DNA of 64,000 bases, taken from JAJDTQ01 sp965204235. Its GTDB lineage: Bacteria > Desulfobacterota > Binatia > UBA9968 > JAJDTQ01. Shown here in pieces: positions 48,333 to 55,698 of this stretch. Numbering within the stretch: the stretch's first letter is position 1; each line of letters opens with the position of its first letter. The notes under the pieces were generated by a model. That model made no database searches. It was not told the DNA's origin and worked only from the letters and a program-made list of their open reading frames with translations. The DNA lies in NCBI GenBank assembly GCA_965204235.1, contig OZ241979.1:2604001-2668000 (forward strand), read 5' to 3'. The position numbers and the translations under genes were made by a program.

Positions 48333-48409
48333 TGCGGGGTGGAGCAGCCCGGTAGCTCGCAAGGCTCATAACCTTGAGGTCGGTGGTTCAAATCCACCCC
48401 CCGCAACCA
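48333..48409 (+). tRNA. initiator tRNA-Met (CAT)
   Basis: 77 bases with encoded CCA (48407-48409). The arms are acceptor 48333-48339 with 48399-48405, D-arm GAGC/GCTC, anticodon stem CAAGG/CCTTG with loop CTCATAA (anticodon CAT at 48367-48369), and T-arm GGTGG/CCACC with loop TTCAAAT. The D-loop AGCCCGGTA and the CTCATAA loop are of initiator type. The end pair is T1-A72 rather than the C-A mismatch of enterobacteria, and the third G-C pair of the usual initiator stem is A-T. Confidence 0.95.
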
Positions 48410-48446
48410 CCACTCCTCGAACCCGCGCCCTGAACGCATCCACCGC

Positions 48447-49199
48447 ATGAAAGTCCACGAACGAGTGCTCACGCCCGAAAGGGACGGGATCTACGGTTAC
48501 TTGGCTCATCCGGAGCGGGATCGGCCGGGTCCGGCCCTGCTCATGATCCACCAGAACACCGGGCTGACCGACTACCAGAAAATCGAGGCGCTCAAGTTCG
48601 CCCATCTCGGCTACACGGTGGTGGCGCCGAACGTGTATTCGCTGCTCGGCCACCCGGCCGAGACCCACATCCACACGGGCCGCCAGATCCAGGCCCGCAC
48701 CAGCGACGCCGACTTCGTCCGCGTCATCGGACAGGGCTGGGACTACCTCACTTCCCGGAGCGACGTGGACCCCGGCCGCGTGGCCGTGTCCGGCTACTGC
48801 ATGGGCGGGCGCATCGCCATCCACTTCGTTGCGGCCACGCCCGAGGTCCGGGCCTTCGTCGGCTACTACCCCACGGTCCGCGACGAGCTCGCCACGGAAC
48901 TGCGGCCCGTGCATCCCTGTGACGCCGCGCGCAACATCCGCTGCCCGTCCATCATCCTGTACGGGGTGGACGACCGCATCTCCACCGTGCCCATCCAGCA
49001 ACGGGTGTGGGAGAGCTTCCTCGCCAACGGGCAGAGCCTGGAGTGGCACTTCTTCCCCTTCGGCGGCCACGGGTTCGTGGACCCGGGCACCCAGGGCTAC
49101 CATCCCCACGCGGCCAAGCTGTCATGGCCCTTGGTGGTGGACTTCATGGCGCGGGAGCTCGACAACGAAGCCCACGGCCTGACCTTCTCCGAAAACTGA
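48447..49199 (+). CDS. Dienelactone hydrolase family protein
   Basis: 250-residue alpha/beta hydrolase. The nucleophile elbow GYCMGG has the cysteine typical of dienelactone hydrolases, the acid is in YGVDDRIS and the histidine in FGGHGFVDPGTQGYHP. The N-terminal PALLMIHQNTGLTDY is the oxyanion-side strand. The substrate is unknown; chlorocatechol pathway genes are absent. It stands alone between the tRNA and a convergent NYN gene. Confidence 0.88.
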   Translation: MKVHERVLTPERDGIYGYLAHPERDRPGPALLMIHQNTGLTDYQKIEALKFAHLGYTVVAPNVYSLLGHPAETHIHTGRQIQARTSDADFVRVIGQGWDYLTSRSDVDPGRVAVSGYCMGGRIAIHFVAATPEVRAFVGYYPTVRDELATELRPVHPCDAARNIRCPSIILYGVDDRISTVPIQQRVWESFLANGQSLEWHFFPFGGHGFVDPGTQGYHPHAAKLSWPLVVDFMARELDNEAHGLTFSEN

Positions 49200-49233
49200 A
49201 CGGAAGCGGGAGTCGTGGGGACGGGGCGGTCGG

Positions 49234-49746
49234 TCAGAGCTTGGCCAAGCGCTCCTGGCGCACGCGCTCGGCCTTGGAGAGCCTTCGGGGGTTGCCCTTC
49301 TTGCGGTCGCCGGCTCTCCGGAGGGTCGGTTCGGGTTCCTCATCGCTCCGGGGCGGGTCGGTCGCCGGGTCCGTCCGCATCTTCTCGATGAACTCTCCCA
49401 CGTACACCGCCACCGCGCCGCCGGACTCGACGCTCCTGCGCAGGTCCCGGTCCGAAGTGACCACCACGCACGCGGAACCCATCTCCCGGGCAAGGCGCTC
49501 GATCACCGCGTCGGCCTTCTCCCCGTAGCGGGAGAACACCACAGTGACGTTCCCCACCCGTTGCGTCGTCTCGTCCCGGCGTCCGGCGCGCCAGCCGTCG
49601 AAGACCGCGGTCAGGACGTGGCCGGTGCGCGCCTGGTACCGCGCGACCTCCTCGATGAGCTCGGCCCGCTTCCGTTCCAGGTCGCCGCGCAATCCCTGTT
49701 CACTGCCGATGACGTTGTAGCCGTCAACCACGATCTGGAACGGCAT
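49234..49746 (-). CDS. NYN (YacP-like) ribonuclease-domain protein
   Basis: 170 residues from ATG 49746 (MPFQIVVDGYNVIGSEQGLRGDLERKRAELIEEVARY), with GGAGAAAGGA upstream. PIN-like acidic residues are in VVDGYNVIG, AVFDGW, EKADAVIERLA and VTSDRDLRRSV, as in YacP/Rae1 ribonucleases. The C-terminal 40 residues are charged and end RKKGNPRRLSKAERVRQERLAKL. It may act in mRNA turnover on the ribosome by family analogy. A longer in-frame reading to 49890 is unconvincing. Confidence 0.85.
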   Translation of the reverse strand: MPFQIVVDGYNVIGSEQGLRGDLERKRAELIEEVARYQARTGHVLTAVFDGWRAGRRDETTQRVGNVTVVFSRYGEKADAVIERLAREMGSACVVVTSDRDLRRSVESGGAVAVYVGEFIEKMRTDPATDPPRSDEEPEPTLRRAGDRKKGNPRRLSKAERVRQERLAKL

Positions 49747-49949
49747 GGGTCCTTTCTCCGTCGTGCGTTTCCATGGGTCCGGTTCGTCCATGGATCGTAG
49801 CCAATAACCGTTCCAAAGCCAAGGGTTCACTACGGGAAGAAATGATGGCGGTACGAGATGGGGGACGGTCGAGTCGGGCTGGAAACGCAAGCCGTTCGGT
49901 GTTTCACGCCGCCTTCACGCCGCCGCATGGAGACGGCGCAGTCTGAAAG

Positions 49950-49978
49950 TTGATTGCGTTTCCGGTCCGTGTTACTGT
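49950..49978 (+). promoter_or_regulatory. possible promoter upstream of the parA cassette
   Basis: TTGATT (49950-49955) and TACTGT (49973-49978) are spaced by 17 bp. The boxes are moderate matches. The 49747-50065 interval otherwise holds one short remnant-like reading (49954 onward) and no other gene. Confidence 0.3.
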
Positions 49979-50062
49979 CCATTACCTTGGCGCTTCTCCT
50001 TGCGGCCGTCGCCCGCGGCGACCCGCAATCCGCGCTCGCTCAGTTGAATCGGTTGGGAGTTG
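49954..50062 (+). pseudogene. possible truncated 5' end of an exported-protein gene
   Basis: From TTG 49954 the frame reads MRFRSVLLSITLALLLAAVA followed by RGDPQSALAQLNRLGVEG, a convincing signal peptide plus the start of a mature protein. It then runs into the parA gene in a different frame with no family match. The base composition is like that of host genes, unlike parA. It may be the stump of a gene cut by insertion of the parA cassette. It could also be chance. Confidence 0.3.
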
Positions 50063-50065
50063 AAG

Positions 50066-50935
50066 GTGGCGACTCGCGGTCCGGTGTGCATATCGGTCAT
50101 CAACCTCAAGGGCGGTGTGGGCAAAACCACCGTCGCGGCCCTTCTCGGTCGCTATGCGTCCATCCGTCTCCGTCTGGATGTGCTGGCCATAGACCTCGAC
50201 CCGCAGGCAAACTTGTCACAGGCGCTCATGGGCGACCGATATAAACGGTTCCTGGCTGACAGGAACCCGTCTATCGTCGAGGTATTCAAGGGGCATGGAC
50301 CACCGAGCGATGAGAAGCCGGGTCCAAGCCGCCTCAACCTCAAGGACGTTGTTGTGGGAGACACCCAGCTCGGAGGCAAAAGGCTGAAGTTGATCCCTTC
50401 GAGGTTCGATTTTGCCGACAAACTCATGGGTGCGACCCATGATGCTGGCGAAGGGATCCTGGCTGATGTCATTGCGAAAGGCTTTCAAGCAAAGGACGTC
50501 ATAATCATCGACTGCGCTCCTACCGAATCGATCCTGACGCGCATTGCATATCAGGCATCTCGTTACGTCCTGGTGCCCGTTCGTCCAGAGTTCTTTGCCA
50601 CCATTGGTTTCCCGCTCCTGCGGGATTCCCTTGCCGATTTCAAGCAGCACAATAGAGGCCATAGGATAGACGTGATAGGGGTGGTCATCAACAACTCCTC
50701 ATACCACTATAGCGGAAACAGGGGAGGGCCGGAACGAAGACGTTCCATGAACGAGATAAAGGAAGAGGCGTCGGCCAACGGATGGCGCATATTCGAAACG
50801 CAGTTACCATTCTCTCGGGGATTTCCCAAGATGATGCGCGGCGACTTCGGATCGCCAGGAGATGCTTTGCAATTCCGGTACTTCGCAGAGGAGTTCTTCA
50901 AGAGGCTCGGGATTCAAGCGGACGAAACGACATGA
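50066..50935 (+). CDS. ParA-family ATPase
   Basis: 289 residues from GTG 50066, six bases after GGGAG (TTG 50060 is an alternative). The deviant Walker A is NLKGGVGKTTVAALLGRYA, then VLAIDLDPQANLSQALMG and the Walker B-type VIIIDCAPTESILTRIAYQASRYVLVPVRPEFFATIGFPLLRDSL. There is no N-terminal DNA-binding domain. The stop overlaps the next gene (ATGA), giving a two-gene cassette. Codon use is more AT-rich than in neighbours, suggesting transfer. No parB or parS was recognised, so chromosomal segregation is unlikely. Confidence 0.85.
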   Translation: MATRGPVCISVINLKGGVGKTTVAALLGRYASIRLRLDVLAIDLDPQANLSQALMGDRYKRFLADRNPSIVEVFKGHGPPSDEKPGPSRLNLKDVVVGDTQLGGKRLKLIPSRFDFADKLMGATHDAGEGILADVIAKGFQAKDVIIIDCAPTESILTRIAYQASRYVLVPVRPEFFATIGFPLLRDSLADFKQHNRGHRIDVIGVVINNSSYHYSGNRGGPERRRSMNEIKEEASANGWRIFETQLPFSRGFPKMMRGDFGSPGDALQFRYFAEEFFKRLGIQADETT

Positions 50936-51486
50936 ATGAAAGGAATCTCAAGTCCGAGCTCTCGTCGATGGTGCGTATTTACGGCATCGACAGGGTCTTT
51001 CGCTCTCTGGAGGAAATCCGGACGTCCAACGTCACGGCGGACGTCGTCGATCCCGAGCGTTCCAGGGAACGACGACACCCGAAAACCGGGAGAAGCAGAG
51101 CAAGACCCACGGCTCTTGACTATATCGACAGGATGGACGTGGCAACCACCAAGAAGGCGGCGTTGGTCGAGCTGGGCAGGCGCTTTCAGAACAAGACATT
51201 TCTACCGAATTTCGGGGACATCAGGAATTTCTGCCAGATTTACGGTATCGAGGAGCCGGCCTCCAAGTCGCGTACAAGCGCAATGCCAAGGATCTTCAAG
51301 TTCATTGCAGCCATGAGTGTAGGGGACATAAGGAAGATGGTGGACGAGGACCTGTTCTCGGGGCCGTCGCAGCTAGGCCCCATCGCGGAGGCGATCCGCA
51401 GGAGCGGGCGAGCGTCCAAGCGCCGGGAGACGGGCGACGCGAGTGGAGGCTTGAAGTTCGGATTAACCAAGGAAAGCGAGTTCTGA
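50932..51486 (+). CDS. unknown partner protein of the ParA cassette
   Basis: 184 residues, not recognised. It starts MNERNLKSELSSMVRIYGIDRVFRSLEEI. A very basic central stretch (residues about 45-60, RSRERRHPKTGRSRARP) precedes a helical region with LVELGRRFQNKTFLPNFGDIRNFCQIYGI and a second half containing IAAMSVGDIRKMVDEDL. It is coupled to parA by a four-base overlap and ends three bases before dapL. The basic stretch suggests nucleic-acid binding, and by position it could be the cargo or adaptor of the ATPase. It shares the AT-richer composition of parA. Confidence 0.7.
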   Translation: MNERNLKSELSSMVRIYGIDRVFRSLEEIRTSNVTADVVDPERSRERRHPKTGRSRARPTALDYIDRMDVATTKKAALVELGRRFQNKTFLPNFGDIRNFCQIYGIEEPASKSRTSAMPRIFKFIAAMSVGDIRKMVDEDLFSGPSQLGPIAEAIRRSGRASKRRETGDASGGLKFGLTKESEF

Positions 51487-51489
51487 GCG

Positions 51490-52653
51490 ATGTTCAACCC
51501 GGCTCGACGCATCAGCGAGTTGCCGCCGTATCTGTTCGCCGAGATCGACCGCAAGAAACGCGCGGCCCTGGAAAAGGGAATCGATCTCATCGACCTGGGG
51601 ATCGGGGACCCGGACATTCCCACGCCCGGAAGGATCATCCAGGCGCTTTCGCAGGCCGCGGTCAAGCCGGTCAACCACCGTTATCCGAGCAGCGCGGGAA
51701 TGATGGCGTTCCGCCGGGCGGTGGCCGACTGGTACGGGCGGCGCTTCGGCGTCGCGCTGGACCCCGCTTCGGAGGTGGTCTCGCTCATCGGGTCCAAGGA
51801 AGGCGTCGCCAACATGGCGGTGGCCTACGTGGACCCCGGGGACGTGGTCCTCGTGCCCACGCCTTCCTATCCGGTGTATGAGATCGGCGCCAAGTTCAAC
51901 GGCGGCGAGGTCTTCTTCCTGCCGCTCCGGCGCGAGAACGGGTTCCTCCCGGACCTTTCGAGCATCCCCCCGGACGTGCTCGGCCGCGCGAAGATGTTAT
52001 GGCTCAACTACCCCAACAACCCCACCGGCGCGGTAACCGACGAGGGCTTCTTCCGGGAAGCGGTGGAGTTCGCCCGCCGCAACAAGATCATCCTGTGCCA
52101 TGACGCCGCATATACGGAGGTGGGCTTCGACGGGTACCGCCCCCCGAGCCTGTTGGAAGTGGAGGGGGCGAAGGAAGTCGCCATCGAGTTCCATTCGCTG
52201 TCCAAGACCTTCAACATGACCGGCTGGCGCATCGGCATGGCCGTGGGCAACCGGGATCTCGTGGGAACGCTGGGGCGGGTGAAGTCCAACGTGGACTCCG
52301 GGGTCTTCCAGCCGGTGCAGGAAGCGGGCATACTCGCCCTGGAGCACGCGGAAGAGTTCCTCGCGCCCATCCGCGAAGTCTATCAGGAGAGGCGGGATAC
52401 GGTGGTGGACGGCTTCCGCCGGGCGGGCTTCGAGCTTCCAGCGCCCCGGGCGACGTTCTACGTTTGGCTTCCCGTGCCCCAAGGATGGACTTCGGCCGAC
52501 TTCACCGCCCGGCTCCTGGACGAGGCCGGCATCGTGACCACTCCCGGCAACGGCTTCGGCGAACCCGGGGAAGGCTTCATCCGGCTCACGCTGTGTTCCC
52601 CCGCGGACCGTCTGCAAGAAGCGGTGGAAAGGGTCCAGCGCGTGACCCTCTAG
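51490..52653 (+). CDS. dapL: LL-diaminopimelate aminotransferase (class I/II PLP enzyme)
   Basis: 387-residue fold-type I aminotransferase. It has RISELPPYLFAEIDRKKRAALEKGIDLIDLGIGDPDIPTP at the N-terminus, as in DapL-type enzymes that convert tetrahydrodipicolinate directly to LL-DAP. The PLP lysine is in SLSKTFNMTGWRIG, and NYPNNPTGA contacts the cofactor. It matches the presence of the DAP-using mpl. The start lies three bases after the parA-cassette stop and folK follows, so the cassette is embedded in a housekeeping context. A general aminotransferase role cannot be excluded. Confidence 0.85.
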   Translation: MFNPARRISELPPYLFAEIDRKKRAALEKGIDLIDLGIGDPDIPTPGRIIQALSQAAVKPVNHRYPSSAGMMAFRRAVADWYGRRFGVALDPASEVVSLIGSKEGVANMAVAYVDPGDVVLVPTPSYPVYEIGAKFNGGEVFFLPLRRENGFLPDLSSIPPDVLGRAKMLWLNYPNNPTGAVTDEGFFREAVEFARRNKIILCHDAAYTEVGFDGYRPPSLLEVEGAKEVAIEFHSLSKTFNMTGWRIGMAVGNRDLVGTLGRVKSNVDSGVFQPVQEAGILALEHAEEFLAPIREVYQERRDTVVDGFRRAGFELPAPRATFYVWLPVPQGWTSADFTARLLDEAGIVTTPGNGFGEPGEGFIRLTLCSPADRLQEAVERVQRVTL

Positions 52654-52658
52654 CGTCC

Positions 52659-53162
52659 GTGCCGCATCGCGCCTACATCGGGGTCGGGTCGAACCAGGGG
52701 GAGAAAGAGGAAAACTGCCGCCGCGCCGCAAGGGAGGTCGGTGGGCTCCCGGAGACCCGGGTGCGAGAGGTCTCGGCCTTGTACGCCACCGAACCCTGGG
52801 GTCCGGCGTCGGAGTGGTACGTGAACGGCGTCCTCGGGATCGAAACGGGCTTGGGACCGCAGGACCTCTTGAAGCACTGTCAACGGGTCGAAAGGAAGAT
52901 GGGACGCCGGCCCGCCGCGGTGCGCTGGGCCGACCGGATCATCGACCTGGACATTCTCTTCTTCGATGATATGATCCTGGAAGTACCCGATTTGATCCTT
53001 CCCCACCCGGAGTTGCACCGGCGCCGGTTCGTGCTCGTCCCGCTGTGCGAGGTGGCGCCGGACCGGAAGCACCCCCGGCTGGGCTTGGACGTGCGGTCTC
53101 TGCTGGCCCAGGTGGAAGACGGCAGGCGGGTCCATGAGACCTCTCTCCTGCGAGGCGCATGA
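52659..53162 (+). CDS. folK: 6-hydroxymethyl-7,8-dihydropterin pyrophosphokinase
   Basis: Folate-pathway enzyme, 167 residues from GTG 52659 (PHRAYIGVGSNQGEKEENCRRA). The HPPK signature is RWADRIIDLDILFFDDM (the D-x-D metal pair) followed by LILPHPELHRRRFVLVPLCEVAP. It starts five bases after dapL. No other fol gene is adjacent; folC is 28 kb away. Confidence 0.95.
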   Translation: MPHRAYIGVGSNQGEKEENCRRAAREVGGLPETRVREVSALYATEPWGPASEWYVNGVLGIETGLGPQDLLKHCQRVERKMGRRPAAVRWADRIIDLDILFFDDMILEVPDLILPHPELHRRRFVLVPLCEVAPDRKHPRLGLDVRSLLAQVEDGRRVHETSLLRGA

Positions 53163-53194
53163 GTTGCGGCGGTCATCCACGGCGGTAATGTGAC

Positions 53195-53425
53195 ATGATC
53201 CTCAAGCTGCTCATACTGGCCTTGCTCGTCTATCTGCTGCTGGTGGTGGTCTATTCGAGCGTGAGAGGACGAAAGAGCGGGTCCGCGGATTCTTCCCGCG
53301 GAGAAACCATGGTCCTCGACCCCCACTGCAAGAGCTACGTCCCCCGGAACGAGGCCTACCAGTCCCGGGGCCACTATTTCTGCAGCGAGGAGTGCGCACG
53401 GGCCTACGTTTCGCAGGAGGCGTAG
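53195..53425 (+). CDS. small membrane protein with a TRASH/YHS-like cysteine motif (PP0621-like)
   Basis: 76 residues. One membrane segment at the N-terminus (LKLLILALLVYLLLVVVY) is followed by a basic stop-transfer patch and a C-terminal metal-binding-like module: LDPHCKSYVPRNEAYQSRGHYFCSEECARAYV, with cysteines 45, 63 and 67. This resembles the PP0621 family found beside folK in other genomes. Its function is unknown, though metal sensing or handling is plausible. A 22-codon open reading (53429-53497) between it and the next gene is probably not functional. Confidence 0.8.
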   Translation: MILKLLILALLVYLLLVVVYSSVRGRKSGSADSSRGETMVLDPHCKSYVPRNEAYQSRGHYFCSEECARAYVSQEA

Positions 53426-53499
53426 GGGATGCCGGTTCGAGAGGAAGTGCAGTCCGGGATCTTGCCAGAGGACGCGACGCGCGTGCCAGGGTTCTGAGC

Positions 53500-54327
53500 A
53501 TGTGGTCAAAATCCGAGTTCAAAGCTGAATTGCGCGAACTGGCTGCGAGTCTCACGGATCACGCAAGCACCAGCGACGGCCAGTGGACGGTAAAGGGATT
53601 CATCGACACCTTCAAGAACGTCTATACCATTTCGTCGGACACCAAGGTCGTCTCCAAGATTCTGGAAATTCATCTCTTCCCCAGGATCCATGCTTTTGCG
53701 GAACAGCATGGATTCGCCGTCGTCTTTGCAGAGCATCAGAATTACTATCCTGACATATCGTTCGTCTCGAAGGATGATGAATCCATCAAATTCGCGTTGG
53801 ACTTCAAGACGACCTATCGGATGCCTGATAGACCGTGGCTTTGCAACGGCTTTACACTCGGTTCCCACGGCAGGTATTTCAAGGAACGGGCGAGCACAAA
53901 GAACATCCAGTTCCCTTATGGTTCCTATTCAGCCCATTTCTGTCTCGGAATCATCTATGACCGCACACGAGGCGCCAGAGTTGACGAGACGAAGTGTCAC
54001 GCGATTGGAGAACTCCATTCCATCACTTCGGTCATCTCGAATATCCAGTTTTTCGTAGCCGAGAAGTGGAAAATCGCGGGAGACAAGGGCGGCTCGGGCA
54101 ACACTGCGAATATCGGAAGCATCCAACGAATTGGCGACATCCTGTCAGAGAACGGGATGTTCGCCAACCTGGGAGAAGAATGGTTCAACGACTACTGGAT
54201 GAACTTCGGCAAGATTACTGTCCATGATGAATCTGGACGGACAAGGAAGATCACGTCCCTGGAAGAGTTCGTCGTTTATCGCGGCGGTGACGTTTCTCTC
54301 ATCATCCCGAGGAACAATCTCGAATGA
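53500..54327 (+). CDS. EcoRV-like type II restriction endonuclease
   Basis: 275 residues with extended similarity to EcoRV (about 245): ISSDTKVVSKILEI, QNYYPDISF, ALDFKTTY, STKNIQFPYGSYSAHFCLGIIY, KWKIAGDKGGSGNTANIGSI. Active-site residues D85, D101 and K103 match D74, D90 and K92 of EcoRV. The recognition loop GSGNTAN (198-204) differs from EcoRV GSGNTTN at one position, so recognition of GATATC is predicted. An N-terminal extension of about 11 residues and a longer C-terminus are extra. It overlaps the methylase gene by four bases. AT-richer than its surroundings, consistent with transfer. Confidence 0.93.
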   Translation: MWSKSEFKAELRELAASLTDHASTSDGQWTVKGFIDTFKNVYTISSDTKVVSKILEIHLFPRIHAFAEQHGFAVVFAEHQNYYPDISFVSKDDESIKFALDFKTTYRMPDRPWLCNGFTLGSHGRYFKERASTKNIQFPYGSYSAHFCLGIIYDRTRGARVDETKCHAIGELHSITSVISNIQFFVAEKWKIAGDKGGSGNTANIGSIQRIGDILSENGMFANLGEEWFNDYWMNFGKITVHDESGRTRKITSLEEFVVYRGGDVSLIIPRNNLE

Positions 54328-55271
54328 GCACGTATCGAACCATCGTTCCGCCAATCAAATGCCAGGGTATCAAGACCAGGCTCGTGCCCTGGATTCGGGC
54401 AGTGATTCCGTCCGATTTCGATGGAAGGTGGATCGAGCCTTTCATGGGGTCCGGAGTCGTTGCGTTCAACGTCCGTCCAAGTCAGGCAGTTTTGGCGGAC
54501 TCGAATCCCCACCTGATCAACTTCTATAGGGCAATCGCAGACAGGAAGATTACTTCCACTTCAGTACGCAGGTTTCTGAAGAAGGAAGGTTCTGCGCTAC
54601 TGCGCTCCGGAGAGCAACACTACTACACGATCCGCGATCGGTTCAATCGTTATCATGATCCGATGGATTTCCTGTTCCTGAACCGAGCCTGTTTCAACGG
54701 ACTGATTCGCTTCAACCATGACGGCCAGTTCAATGTTCCGTTCTGTCGCAAGCCGGGTCGTTTTTCCCAGGCGTACATCACGAAGATCTCCAACCAGGTC
54801 CGGGCGGTTTCGGACATACTGAGCCTTGGAGATTACGAGTTTGTCTGTCGGGATTTTTCCAACACGCTTGCCGCTGCCAGGTGTGGAGATTTCCTCTACT
54901 GCGATCCTCCGTACATTGCGCGTCATTCCGACTATTTCAATGGGTGGGACGAACAATGCGAAAGAGAGATGGCGGCCTTGCTGTCCTCTGCGCCATGCAG
55001 GTTCATTCTTTCAACATGGCACAGCAACGATTTTCGAGAAAACGAGTTCATAGACAGCCTGTGGTCGGATTTCCATCTCCTGACCAGGGAGCACTTCTAC
55101 CATGTCGGGGCCAAGGAGGATAACCGAAACCTAGTGATCGAGGCGCTGCTCACGAATTTCCACGTGACGCTGTACGAAGCGCCTGAAGAAGCGGTGGAGC
55201 AACTGATGCTTCTCGAAACCGGCGCAAAGTACGATGATGCGCCAAGTCTTGGTCCAAGTCCGGTCGAATGA
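54324..55271 (+). CDS. DNA adenine N6-methyltransferase, M.EcoRV-like (D12 class)
   Basis: 315 residues closely resembling M.EcoRV: VPPIKCQGIKTRLVPWI, IEPFMGSGVVAFNV (SAM site), FLFLNRACFNGLIRFN, FCRKPGRFSQAYITKISNQV and the catalytic DPPYIARHSDYFN. It should methylate the adenine in the target of the adjacent nuclease and protect the host. It is coupled to the nuclease by an ATGA overlap, with nuclease first. A C-terminal tail of about 20 residues is extra. No controller (C) protein gene is visible. Confidence 0.94.
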   Translation: MSTYRTIVPPIKCQGIKTRLVPWIRAVIPSDFDGRWIEPFMGSGVVAFNVRPSQAVLADSNPHLINFYRAIADRKITSTSVRRFLKKEGSALLRSGEQHYYTIRDRFNRYHDPMDFLFLNRACFNGLIRFNHDGQFNVPFCRKPGRFSQAYITKISNQVRAVSDILSLGDYEFVCRDFSNTLAAARCGDFLYCDPPYIARHSDYFNGWDEQCEREMAALLSSAPCRFILSTWHSNDFRENEFIDSLWSDFHLLTREHFYHVGAKEDNRNLVIEALLTNFHVTLYEAPEEAVEQLMLLETGAKYDDAPSLGPSPVE

Positions 55272-55286
55272 CGTGGGAAGCAGGCA

Positions 55287-55535
55287 ATGCACGAAAAGAT
55301 ACAGGTGGAAGTGGACGCCAATTTTGAAGCCTTCCAGGAGGTGCTCCCGGACTTGATGTCCAAGCAGGCCAATCGCTGGGCATTGATGAGGCACGGCGAG
55401 TGTATCGGGTTCTACGACACGTTGCGTGACGCCCACGTAGCCGCTCGGGCACTGTACGACGACGGTTTGTTCTCCGTGCAGCAGGTGTCGTACGCCGTGG
55501 TGGACTTGGGTTGGTTTTCGCATGGCGTGTATTAG
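55287..55535 (+). CDS. small conserved-type protein of unknown function
   Basis: 82 residues. The central part LPDLMSKQANRWALMRHGECIGFYDTLRDAHVAARALYDDGLFSVQQV has the layout of a small family in which a short sheet is followed by a DT-x-x-DA helix motif, seen in many bacteria without known function (DUF5678-like). It follows the methylase by 15 bases and is convergent with the helicase genes. It could be a third gene of the restriction locus or unrelated. Confidence 0.6.
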   Translation: MHEKIQVEVDANFEAFQEVLPDLMSKQANRWALMRHGECIGFYDTLRDAHVAARALYDDGLFSVQQVSYAVVDLGWFSHGVY

Positions 55536-55548
55536 CGGCGCGTACGAT

Positions 55549-55698
55549 TCAGTCGCGGATTGGAACAGGGATATGAGGCGCTTCAGCAATTCGTGTGGGT
55601 AATGGATCTTTGGGCAACGCCATGGGAGACAAGGGCGTGGGCACCCACGCCGGTATCGGCAGCGGCGAGAAATAAACATTCTTGGAAACCAAGTCCAT
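55549..55698 (-). CDS. 49-residue proline-rich ORF coupled to the helicase
   Basis: The ATG (55698-55696) shares its A with the helicase TGA stop (TGATG), a classical stop-start coupling. The product reads MDLVSKNVYFSPLPIPAWVP followed by more proline-rich sequence, ending PHIPVPIRD; about a quarter of residues are proline. It fills almost the entire gap between the two convergent genes. No homologue is known to me. Its reality rests only on the overlap and lack of other content. Confidence 0.35.
   Translation of the reverse strand: MDLVSKNVYFSPLPIPAWVPTPLSPMALPKDPLPTRIAEAPHIPVPIRD

Noticed and set aside
49954..50244. Full 96-residue exported protein
   Set aside because: After about 36 codons it runs through parA in another frame with shadow-like composition; only the signal-peptide stump is worth keeping.
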